Source of the DNA: TMED23 sp913054205
GTDB taxonomy: Bacteria > Pseudomonadota > Alphaproteobacteria > Rhodospirillales > UBA2165
Assembly (NCBI GenBank): GCA_046582495.1
Contig: JAYGEG010000099.1
Coordinates: 1-64,000, forward strand
DNA: 64,000 bases
Reading direction: 5' to 3'
The notes beneath the pieces are model-generated. The model was not told where the DNA came from, did not search any database, and saw only the letters and a program-made list of their open reading frames with translations. Numbering within the stretch: the stretch's first letter is position 1; the number at the start of each line of letters is the position of its first letter. Both the position numbers and the translations under genes were made by a program. This document shows positions 1 through 8,276 of this stretch, in pieces.

Positions 1-1331
1 AAAATCGTTCTCATCGGCACGGCGTTAGACGAAGAAGACCGACGCGTGACATCCAAAAGATTTATCACCGGAGCCGAGAATTTCACTCACGCCAAGCGAT
101 GTCACTATGCAATTGCCAAGGCGCTTTACCGTCCTGAATTGGTGAGAGAGTCGATACCCGGCGTCTTCATTCATGCCACCGCAATCAATAACATCATGCA
201 GGGGAGAGTTCTTAGCTCGGCGACGTCTGTGATCAATGGAGCTGCCATTTTATTGACGGCGTTATTTATTGCCTTTTTTGTTTTAAATTTCCCGCCCATT
301 CGAGCCAGCGTTTTGGCCATTGGTATTTGTTTGCTTTGGTTGGTATTGGCGACATCAGCCTTTGATGGCGGGTTTGCCATGAACCTATTTAATCCGCTAT
401 TTGCATCGGCGCTTACTTTTGCGCTTCTTCTTGGGTTTCGATTTACGGTTTCGGATAAAGACAAACGTTACATCAGACGCGTTTTTTCCTATTACCTTCC
501 GCCCGCCATTATTGAGAAAATGACAGAAGGCGATTCCATGCCAACATTGGGAGGCGAAGCCAAAGAAGTCACTATTTTGTTTTCTGACATCGCCGGATTT
601 TCTACATTGTCGGAGGCTTTGAGTGCCAGCGAAGTGGCGACATTCCTGAACGAATATCTCACCGAAATGTCAGATATTCTTGAAACCCATGGCGCTTTTA
701 TCGAAAATTTGTCGCCGATGAAATTACAGCTGTCTTCGGCGCGCCGATGGATGACCCGGATCATGCTCTGCATGCAGTAGAGGCAGCCTTGGCCTGTCAG
801 GCTCGATTAAGCCAAATGCAAGGTGCCTTCGGCCTTCCCCCTGATCAGAAGCTAACCGCCCGCACGGGCATTAATAGCGGTGAGATGTTGGTTGGAAATA
901 TCGGCTCTCACCGGCGGTTTACCTATGCGGCAATGGGGGATGCGGCAAATTTAGGCTCACGCTTGGAAGGTGCCAACAATTTTTACGGTTCCGACATTAT
1001 GGTGGGCGAACGCACAGCCGATCTTTGTGGCTCGTCTATTGTATTCAGAGAATTGGATTCAATCGTTGTTGTCGGCCGAGAAAATGCGGTCGCCGTGTTC
1101 GAGCCGCTCGGCCCAGCAAAAGCCATTGCCGCTGATAAAATGACCCTCAAAGAAGACTATGAAAAGGCATTGGCGCTTTATCGGTCTGCTGACTTTTCAA
1201 ATGCTCGGAAGATATTTGAAAAAAATTCTGAGTACGATCCGGTTTCAAGCGTTATGTTGGAACGCTGCCAAAATTATCTCGCCACGCCACCTGAAAACTG
1301 GGATGGCAGCTTCAAGTTAAGTAGTAAGTAG
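1..1331 (+). pseudogene. CHASE2-class III adenylate/guanylate cyclase, 5' end outside window, frameshifted
   Basis: A membrane-bound cyclic-nucleotide synthase. The reading frame is already open at base 1 (KIVLIGTA, typical of the end of a CHASE2 sensor). Three hydrophobic segments follow at about 220-450, then the catalytic domain, beginning with the metal-binding motif VTILFSDIAGFSTLSE. Frame 1 stops at 780. The rest of the domain, with GINSGEMLVGNIG and MGDAANLGSRLEG, is in frame 3 to 1331. The two frames join if one A is added to the run at 704-707, which would give FIEKFVADEITAVFG, the usual second metal motif. A 1-base deletion or a homopolymer sequencing error is therefore likely. The gene converges on ligA with a 4-base gap. 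The family call is secure, but whether the gene works is unknown. Confidence 0.85.
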
Positions 1332-1335
1332 TTAA

Positions 1336-3426
1336 TTAACCTTCACCGATAAGCTCAAGCCACTCTTCTTCAGATAAAAGTCTCACGCCGAGCTCTTCTG
1401 CTTTTTTGGCTTTGGAGCCAGCGCCGGGACCAGCGACGACTAAATCCGTCTTTTTGGAGACTGAGCCTGCGACCTTGGCACCTAACTGCTCAGCCTTGGC
1501 TTTTGCCTCTCCGCGGGTGACGGTTTCAAGGGTGCCGGTAAAGACAATTGTTTTGCCGACGATTGGAGAGCCGCTGTCATCGGGCGCTTCAAAATCCTCG
1601 ATCGTGAGTTGGGCCTCAAAATCATCCAATAGGGCTTGGTTGTTTTCTTCGTTAAAAAAGGAAATCAGATCCTTGGCGACGGAGGGACCGACGCCATCGA
1701 TATTGTTTAAATCACTAAGCGCATCTGAGCCAATCACAGTCGCTTCCTGCATCGCTTGGCGCAAGGCACCGATGGAGATGTATTGCTTGGCGAGTAATCT
1801 GGCATTTGCCTGACCGATCTGGCGAATACCAAGCGCAAAAATAAAACGGTCGAGCGGAACCGTGCGGCGCAATTCTATCGCTGCCAAGAGTTTGTCGACT
1901 GATTTGTCACCCCAACCTTCGCGGCCCCTGAGATCATTTTCATGTTCGTTCAAACGAAATATATCGGCAGCTGTCTTAATGAGCCCCTCATCAAAGAATG
2001 CTTCGACATGTTTGCTGCCAAATCCTTCAATATCAAAAGCGCCGCGCGAGACAAAATGCCGAAATCGTTCAACAATTTGCGCCTCACAGATAGAGCCACC
2101 TGTGCAGCGGCGGACAGCCTCACCTTCATCTCTGACAGCGTCAGAGCCGCAAATTGGGCATTTGATGGGGTATTTAAACGCCTTTGAGCCTTTGGCTCGT
2201 TTTTCCAGCACGACCTCGACAACTTGCGGGATGACATCACCGGCGCGTTGAATAACCACCGTATCACCGACCCGGATATCTTTACGTGCGATTTCGTCTT
2301 CATTGTGCAGCGTTGCGTTTGAAACGACCACGCCGCCGACAGTCACGGGTTCCAGCTTGGCAACCGGCGTCAATGAACCGGTCCGGCCGACTTGAATATC
2401 GATGTCATTGATAACTGTCTGGGCTTTCTCGGCAGGAAATTTATGGGCCGTCGCCCAGCGCGGTGCGCGGCTGACAAAACCGAGACGTTCCTGCCAATCC
2501 AAGCGATTGACCTTATAGACGACACCATCAATATCGTAATCAAGACTTGCCCGCTGCTCGGCGATTTCGGTGTAGGCCGCCATTAGGCCGGCCAGATCAT
2601 TGCAGACTTTGGTCAAGGGATTGACTTGAAACCCCCATGCTTTCAGTTGTTCAAAGAACGCCCATTGGGTATCGCCGACCGGTTCGCTTAGTTCGCCCCA
2701 GGCATAGGCAAACATCTTAAGCGGGCGCGACGCGGTAATGGATATATCCAATTGCCGAAGTGAACCTGCCGCAGCATTGCGCGGATTGGCAAAAACCTTA
2801 TCGTCTGCCTTCTCTTGGCGTTTGTTAAGCTCGGCGAAATCAGATTTAGCGAGATAAACTTCGCCCCGCACTTCAACCACTTCCGGCACATTGCCTTTAA
2901 GCTCGAACGGCAATTCCTTGAAGGTCTTAACATTGGCCGTGACATCTTCTCCTACAGCTCCGTCGCCTCGAGTGGCGGCTGATATAAACTTACCTTTTTC
3001 ATAACGAAGCGATATCGACAGGCCGTCGATTTTTGGCTCAGCGACCATGTCGAGCGGAATCGACGGATCATCGGTAAGTTCCTTCAGGAACCGCCGAACG
3101 CCGGTTAGAAAATCTGCCAGTTCTTCTTCTGAAAACACATTGCCGAGCGACAACATCGGGCGGGCATGGGCGACTTTTGAAAAGCCGCTAGTTGGCGTTG
3201 CTCCGACCCGCTTGGAGGGGCTATCTTTTCTAATCAAATGCGGAAAAGCTGCCTCTAAATCCTGATTGCGTTGCCGGAGGGCATCATACTCACCATCCGA
3301 AATGCTTGGCGCATCGTCCTGGTAATAAGCTTTGTCATGGGCGTTTATTTCTGTTGCGAGGTCCTTAAGCTCTGCGCTCGCCTCCATATCCGTCAGCTGG
3401 TCAACCGGTAATGGTTCATTGCTCAT
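1336..3426 (-). CDS. ligA: NAD+-dependent DNA ligase LigA
   Basis: Seals nicks in duplex DNA during replication and repair, using NAD+ to adenylate the enzyme. The 696-residue protein has the family's full layout. An N-terminal Ia domain binds NMN. The adenylation motif EPKIDGLS has the nucleophile Lys at about residue 132. An OB fold follows, then a four-Cys zinc finger (KCPICGSD and RRCTGGSICEA), HhH repeats and a C-terminal BRCT domain (IVGKTIVFTGTLE). The start ATG overlaps the recN stop by 4 bases (ATGA), so the two repair genes are translationally coupled. It is the last gene of the long minus-strand dcw/lpxC/bamD/recN run. Confidence 0.98.
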   Translation of the reverse strand: MSNEPLPVDQLTDMEASAELKDLATEINAHDKAYYQDDAPSISDGEYDALRQRNQDLEAAFPHLIRKDSPSKRVGATPTSGFSKVAHARPMLSLGNVFSEEELADFLTGVRRFLKELTDDPSIPLDMVAEPKIDGLSISLRYEKGKFISAATRGDGAVGEDVTANVKTFKELPFELKGNVPEVVEVRGEVYLAKSDFAELNKRQEKADDKVFANPRNAAAGSLRQLDISITASRPLKMFAYAWGELSEPVGDTQWAFFEQLKAWGFQVNPLTKVCNDLAGLMAAYTEIAEQRASLDYDIDGVVYKVNRLDWQERLGFVSRAPRWATAHKFPAEKAQTVINDIDIQVGRTGSLTPVAKLEPVTVGGVVVSNATLHNEDEIARKDIRVGDTVVIQRAGDVIPQVVEVVLEKRAKGSKAFKYPIKCPICGSDAVRDEGEAVRRCTGGSICEAQIVERFRHFVSRGAFDIEGFGSKHVEAFFDEGLIKTAADIFRLNEHENDLRGREGWGDKSVDKLLAAIELRRTVPLDRFIFALGIRQIGQANARLLAKQYISIGALRQAMQEATVIGSDALSDLNNIDGVGPSVAKDLISFFNEENNQALLDDFEAQLTIEDFEAPDDSGSPIVGKTIVFTGTLETVTRGEAKAKAEQLGAKVAGSVSKKTDLVVAGPGAGSKAKKAEELGVRLLSEEEWLELIGEG

Positions 3427-5108
3427 TGCGCGGCCTCGACGCTCTCGTCTGCCCCCAATAAACTTAACGCCGCCGCGCGCGCCTCTTCCGTGATCTTGGC
3501 ACCCGACAGCATGCGCGCGATCTCTTCGGTACGCACCTCCCCAGAGAGTTCACCGACTTGGGTAATATTTCCTTCTTTGTTCGCCACCTTGCTAATTTGC
3601 CAATGGCTGTTACCACGGGCCGCCACTTGCGGAGAGTGCGTCACGACCAACACCTGAACATCTTCAGCCAAGCGTGCCAATCGATCTCCAACGGCAGCCG
3701 CTGCGGCACCGCCGATGCCCGCGTCAACCTCGTCAAAAATAATGGTCGGCACCGCATCCGCATCCGCCAACACGACTTTTAACGCCAGCATAATGCGCGC
3801 AAGCTCACCGCCAGAGGCTACCTTATGGATTGGTCCAGCGGCAGTATTTGGATTGGTTTTGACTTCAAAAGAAATATATTCAACGCCAAACTCGTTCCAC
3901 TCGCTTTCCTCCAATGGATCAAGCCGGGTTTGGAAGCTGGCCGCTTCTAACTTTAAAGGAGGAAGCTCGCTGGTCACCGCCTTATCGAGCCTATCAGCCG
4001 CTTTTTTACGCGTTGCTGATAGTTTTTTTGCTGCAACACTATAGCTCGCTTTTGTAGTTTCCACCTTTTTTGCCAATTTTTCTAAATTGCCTACACCATC
4101 TGTGAGCACCGCCAATTGCTCTTCCATTTCAGCCAGAAGTGCCGGTAATTTCTCGACATCTGTGTTGTGCTTACGCGCCAGACCACGGAGTGCAAACAAA
4201 CGCTCTTCAAGGCGTTCCAATTCATCCGGATCGAGCTCCATTAGATTTGAAACCCGTTCAAGCTCGGCAATTCCTTCGGTTGCCTCTAGAAGCGCACGTT
4301 CCAATGCGGCAACAGCACCATCGAATTGCCCGCCGGCTTTGTCCGCTACCTTCTCGACCTTTTGCAATGCAGAGCGGAGGCCACTTTCAACGCCTTCGCC
4401 TTCATTCAAATCTTGAAAGGCTTCTTTCAGCGTTTCGATCAACTGCTCCGCGTTCATCAAAACACTGCGCTTGCCGGCCAGGCCTTCTTCTTCGCCTTGC
4501 TTGGGGTCGATCGCTTGCAGCTCATCCACTGCGTGGCGTAGATACTCTTCGTCACGCTTGGCTTTTTCGACATTGGCTTTGGCCTTGTCATATTCGGCTG
4601 TGGCGGCCCGCCAATTTTTAAAACCCGAAGACACACTCGCCAATAAATCATCATATCCGCCATAGGCATCGACAAAACGTCGATGAGTTGCCGGATCGAG
4701 CAGACCATGGGTTTCCAATTGGCCATGAACCTCAACCAACAACTCGCCGATCTGCTTGAGAAGTGCAACGCTTACCGGCTGATCATTGATAAACGCGCGT
4801 GATCGGCCATCTGCGGAAACGACACGGCGCAAGACGAGATTGGATGCTCCCTCGATGCCATGTTCATCCAACAATGTATTGATTTGTTTTGTATCGTTGA
4901 GTTCGAACTCTGCCGTCACTGCGCTTTGATCTGCGCCTTGGCGGACGAGATCACTATCGGCTCTGACACCAATTGCCAGGCCAAGGGCATCTAACAAGAT
5001 TGATTTACCTGACCCCGTTTCGCCTGTCAGCACGCCCAGACCAGCCCCGAATCCCAAATCTAAGCGCTCAATCAACACGACATTCCGGATGGATAAGGTG
5101 CGAAGCAT
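3423..5108 (-). CDS. recN: DNA repair protein RecN
   Basis: An SMC-like ATPase that acts on double-strand breaks during RecA-dependent recombination. The 561-residue protein has an N-terminal Walker A motif (GETGSGKS, about residues 29-36). A long charged coiled coil rich in Ala, Glu and Lys follows. The C-terminal ABC signature is ASGGELARIMLAL, with Walker B TIIFDEVDAGIGG and a His-switch VVTHSPQVAA. The length fits the family. It sits 41 bp downstream of bamD and overlaps ligA by 4 bases. The bamD-recN-ligA order is common in alphaproteobacteria. Confidence 0.98.
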   Translation of the reverse strand: MLRTLSIRNVVLIERLDLGFGAGLGVLTGETGSGKSILLDALGLAIGVRADSDLVRQGADQSAVTAEFELNDTKQINTLLDEHGIEGASNLVLRRVVSADGRSRAFINDQPVSVALLKQIGELLVEVHGQLETHGLLDPATHRRFVDAYGGYDDLLASVSSGFKNWRAATAEYDKAKANVEKAKRDEEYLRHAVDELQAIDPKQGEEEGLAGKRSVLMNAEQLIETLKEAFQDLNEGEGVESGLRSALQKVEKVADKAGGQFDGAVAALERALLEATEGIAELERVSNLMELDPDELERLEERLFALRGLARKHNTDVEKLPALLAEMEEQLAVLTDGVGNLEKLAKKVETTKASYSVAAKKLSATRKKAADRLDKAVTSELPPLKLEAASFQTRLDPLEESEWNEFGVEYISFEVKTNPNTAAGPIHKVASGGELARIMLALKVVLADADAVPTIIFDEVDAGIGGAAAAAVGDRLARLAEDVQVLVVTHSPQVAARGNSHWQISKVANKEGNITQVGELSGEVRTEEIARMLSGAKITEEARAAALSLLGADESVEAAQ

Positions 5109-5149
5109 GAAATGAGAAGTTCCGTGATTAGAATTTAGGTTTGTTGGAT

Positions 5150-5941
5150 TTAGTCAAACGGCCAATACCATCGGCTTGGTTTAACTTGCGGGCGAACGGT
5201 TTTACCTTCGACGATTTCATAAGAATCTATATACCATTCACTGCCGGGGAAATTATGCCCTAACACCGATGCTGTTTTTTTTGCTTGGCTGATCAGCCCA
5301 AGAGCCAAATAAGATTCTGTCAATCGATGGAGGGCTTCAGGCACATGTGTCGTGGTTTGGTACTGATCTATGACTTTTTTATAGCGATTAATAGCTCCCA
5401 AATACTGAGCTTGATTTTCATAGTAACGGCCAATTTCCATTTCCTTGCCCGCCAAATGATCCTGCGTCAGATCGATTTTCACCGCTGCATCGCGGGAATA
5501 TTTGCCATTTGGAAAGCGGGTGACAATTTCAGTGAGCGCTTTTAAGGCCAAGCGCGTCATTTTCTGATCTCGGCCAACATCCGAAATTTGCTCATAATAA
5601 GATAACGCCTTCAAATAATAGGCGTAGGGCACATCGCGGTTGGAAGGATGAATTCTGATAAAACGATCCAGCGCGATGATCGCGTCGTCATAGGCATTGT
5701 TTTGATAAAAACTATACGCCGCCATAAGCTGCGCCTTGGTAGCCCATACGGAATAAGGATGCTGCCGGTCTACTTCCGCGAAAGCCTTGGCAGCTGCGTC
5801 ATACTCATTATTCTCAAGTTGGGTGACACCTTCATTGTAAAGACGTTCTACCGGCTCCTCTTTATAGACTTCTTCGTCAGCAGCGCAGGCAACCAGAAAC
5901 AAGGTTGATGCAAAAATTATCAGGGTGCGGGTGAATATCAT
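5150..5941 (-). CDS. bamD: Outer membrane protein assembly factor BamD
   Basis: A lipoprotein of the BAM complex, which inserts beta-barrel proteins into the outer membrane. The 263-residue protein starts with a short signal peptide and a lipobox (LFLVAC, acylated Cys at residue 19). Five TPR-like helical repeats follow (for example LYNEGVTQLENNEYDAAAKA and AQLMAAYSFYQNNAYDDAI). The length and repeat layout fit the ComL/BamD family. It lies between an upstream methyltransferase, separated by a likely terminator, and recN downstream. It probably has its own promoter in the 146-bp gap. Confidence 0.95.
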   Translation of the reverse strand: MIFTRTLIIFASTLFLVACAADEEVYKEEPVERLYNEGVTQLENNEYDAAAKAFAEVDRQHPYSVWATKAQLMAAYSFYQNNAYDDAIIALDRFIRIHPSNRDVPYAYYLKALSYYEQISDVGRDQKMTRLALKALTEIVTRFPNGKYSRDAAVKIDLTQDHLAGKEMEIGRYYENQAQYLGAINRYKKVIDQYQTTTHVPEALHRLTESYLALGLISQAKKTASVLGHNFPGSEWYIDSYEIVEGKTVRPQVKPSRWYWPFD

Positions 5942-6048
5942 TTACCAAATACCAATTCTATAAATCTTGTGCGCAAATATATCATTTTTGGGCGGTTTGT
6001 CTGCTCAAATTGATCAGTTAATTGTCAAAAACACAAATAAACCGGTGG

Positions 6049-6075
6049 GTGGGCCAAATTACAATTTCGGCCCAC
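6049..6075 (-). terminator. Stem-loop terminator after the methyltransferase gene
   Basis: On the minus strand, GTGGGCC and AAATT pair with AATTT and GGCCCAC around a very short loop, with one unpaired G on each side. A T-rich but interrupted tract follows. The site lies 12 bases past the methyltransferase stop and before bamD. It would end lpxC/methyltransferase transcription and leave bamD to a separate promoter. The stem is strong. The imperfect U-tract lowers confidence in Rho-independent action. Confidence 0.6.
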
Positions 6076-6087
6076 TTTACCTGAAAA

Positions 6088-6993
6088 TTATTTCTTCCTG
6101 GCATAGACCGTAACAAATATCTCAAGATGCAATAGATCGATCAAATTGAGCGAAATTCCAACGAGCGGCGCAAATATCGGCTCGGCCAATTTGCCCAACG
6201 GTAGTTTGCGAACCGCTGAAGGTGCTACCTTTGACGTCCATTCGATTTTTTCAACGCTAAGACCATGATTCGACAACAGCTTTTGCAAATTTCGGCCGTT
6301 AAAATAATTCAAATGTTCAGGCGGAATGATATAGGGCTCATTTTTACCAAGAATATATCTGAACAAATTGTCAAAATTTGGCAAAGCGACGGCAAGCAAG
6401 CCATCGGACTTTAAAAGCTTTTGAGCCTTGCCAATCCACTCATTGATATCCAGCACATGTTCGACAATCTGGCTCAAGATGATGACGTCGAAGCTATTGT
6501 CGGCTTCATTGAACTCTTCGAAGGGGATATTTTGAGGTTCAAGATTGTTCATATCACTAGCGATTTTACGGTCGCTATTGGAAATCTCCAAAGCCGTTAC
6601 GTCAAACCCCAAATTAATCGCTTCTCTGGTGATAAATCCGAAGCCGCAGGCCACATCAAACAGCGTCAATGCACCTTCAGGGCTTGTTGTTTTAACCAAT
6701 GAATGAGCGGTGCCAACAATACGTTCAGCGTCGACGGAGGAATTCGGCCAGTCCGCTTCTTTTTTAAGTATATCACTTAATGAAACCTCGGCTTCATCTC
6801 GGAAACTATTGTCGTGGGTATTATTAGTATAAAAATCCACCAAGTACTCGAGAGATGGGCGAGGGTTTACAAAAACGTAGGAGCAATCCTGACAGCGATC
6901 GAGTTTAAACTCGCCGGCTTCAGTTGTTTTGCTATTCCACAGGCTGACGGGAGCTGAACAGATCGGACAAGCATCCATCTTTAATTCAGACAT
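6088..6993 (-). CDS. Class I SAM-dependent methyltransferase with N-terminal zinc ribbon
   Basis: A probable methyltransferase of unknown substrate. The N-terminus has two Cys pairs (CPIC and CQDC) followed by FVNPRPS, a zinc-ribbon arrangement common in sugar or lipid methyltransferases of surface-polysaccharide loci. The SAM-binding motif I is LFDVACGFGFITREA, followed by the acidic VTALEIS strand and the motif VIILSQIVEHVLD. The 301-residue length fits the class. It sits between lpxC and bamD, where alphaproteobacteria often have no gene, and has a terminator after it. Its position among envelope genes suggests a cell-surface substrate, which is inference only. Confidence 0.8.
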   Translation of the reverse strand: MSELKMDACPICSAPVSLWNSKTTEAGEFKLDRCQDCSYVFVNPRPSLEYLVDFYTNNTHDNSFRDEAEVSLSDILKKEADWPNSSVDAERIVGTAHSLVKTTSPEGALTLFDVACGFGFITREAINLGFDVTALEISNSDRKIASDMNNLEPQNIPFEEFNEADNSFDVIILSQIVEHVLDINEWIGKAQKLLKSDGLLAVALPNFDNLFRYILGKNEPYIIPPEHLNYFNGRNLQKLLSNHGLSVEKIEWTSKVAPSAVRKLPLGKLAEPIFAPLVGISLNLIDLLHLEIFVTVYARKK

Positions 6994-7109
6994 TTTCCAA
7001 AATCACCCTGTTATCGATTTTATTTTGCCAACTACTCTCATGCATGTTGCACAGGATAACACCTATTCAGGGTTATCTCGAACAGCGTCACTGGTAATTT
7101 AATGAATTT

Positions 7110-8117
7110 TTAGGCAGAAACGGCAGCTAAATCAACAATTTCAGCTTCATTCGTTACAAAACCGGCCTCATCTGAATCGTCATTTTCTTCCGATTCGACA
7201 TACCGCCAAGACGATGGGTTGGCAAATAGTGCTCGGAGCAATTGATTGGTTAAGGCATGACCGGCGCGAACACCTTTGTAACTACCACGTATAACAGCGC
7301 CCGACGTATAAAGATCACCAACCGCATCCAAAACCTTATGGCGAACAAATTCGTCAGCGTAGCGTAACCCGTCTTCGTTCAGAACTTTGTCGTCTTCAAT
7401 GATCACTACGTTGTCCAAAGAGCCGCCCAATCCCAGACCAGCGGCCCGAAGTTGTTCAACTTCATGCATAAACCCAAAGGTACGAGCGCGGGCAACTTCT
7501 TTTTTGAAAGTGCCATTTACCATGTTGACCGAAATCGCCTGCTTAGCAACGACTTTACTTTCAAAATCAATTTCAAAACTGACAGAGAAGGTATCGCTTG
7601 GCACAAGCTCTGCCATTTTGTCGCCGATTTCAACGCGAACTGGTTTTAGAATTTCTATAACCCGGCGCAGTGCATCTTGTTCTTGCAGGCCTGCACATTC
7701 AATAAGAAATACAAATGGTTGCGCACTGCCATCCATTACAGGAACTTCAGGGCCATTTACGTCTACATAAACGTTATCGACGCCGCAGCCAGCGAGAGCG
7801 GACATGAGATGCTCAATTGTACTGATGGTAACGCCTTCTTCGACGCCAATCGTCGTGCACATGCGGGTATCTACAACGTTGTCCCAGCGCGCTTCAATCT
7901 CTTTAGATCCAGGAATATCGGTGCGGCGAAATATAACACCTGTATTCGCTTCAGCTGGTTTCAAGGTAAGGGAGACTTTTTCTCCGCTATGAAGCGCAAT
8001 GCCGACGCAATTCATCGTCCGAAGAAGCGTTTTTTGCTTCTGCGGGTCCAACAATGATGCTTCAGGAGAAGCAGTCTCTATGTTTTTGGAAATTGTGTCC
8101 TGACCAATGTGGTTCAT
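7110..8117 (-). CDS. lpxC: UDP-3-O-acyl-N-acetylglucosamine deacetylase LpxC
   Basis: Zinc amidase that catalyses the committed step of lipid A synthesis in the cytoplasm. The motifs present are TIEHLMSALAGCGVDN (first zinc His), DGSAQPFVF, and HKVLDAVGDLYTSG (second zinc His and Asp). The 335-residue protein has about 27 extra N-terminal residues relative to the E. coli enzyme, whose start aligns near KQKTLLRTMNCVG. No strong ribosome site precedes the chosen ATG, so the start is less certain than the identity. It follows ftsZ after a 159-bp gap that includes an inverted repeat, the standard alphaproteobacterial ftsZ-lpxC order. Confidence 0.97.
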   Translation of the reverse strand: MNHIGQDTISKNIETASPEASLLDPQKQKTLLRTMNCVGIALHSGEKVSLTLKPAEANTGVIFRRTDIPGSKEIEARWDNVVDTRMCTTIGVEEGVTISTIEHLMSALAGCGVDNVYVDVNGPEVPVMDGSAQPFVFLIECAGLQEQDALRRVIEILKPVRVEIGDKMAELVPSDTFSVSFEIDFESKVVAKQAISVNMVNGTFKKEVARARTFGFMHEVEQLRAAGLGLGGSLDNVVIIEDDKVLNEDGLRYADEFVRHKVLDAVGDLYTSGAVIRGSYKGVRAGHALTNQLLRALFANPSSWRYVESEENDDSDEAGFVTNEAEIVDLAAVSA

Positions 8118-8176
8118 ACTGAATTTTTAACTTTCGTGTACCGTAGATTTTGAGACCCAATATTGCCATTAGTGGC

Positions 8177-8222
8177 TTGAGTACCCTGAGAGTGTTGTAG
8201 CAACGCCCCCGTGAGTACTCAA
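8177..8222 (-). other. Inverted repeat in the ftsZ-lpxC intergenic region
   Basis: The arms TTGAGTAC and GTACTCAA are perfect complements separated by about 30 bases. They lie in the gap between the ftsZ stop and the lpxC start. There is no U-tract, so a simple terminator is unlikely. It could be a protein-binding site or a leader hairpin in the lpxC 5' untranslated region. Only the pairing is directly seen. Confidence 0.4.
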
Positions 8223-8276
8223 ATCAACTAATGTTGCAATATATTACGCCCAAAAGTGCCTTCTTTTAAATCAAGC

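Noticed and set aside
4139..4621. A 160-residue plus-strand frame inside recN
   Set aside because: It lies antisense to the well-supported recN coiled-coil region and has no recognisable domain or ribosome site.
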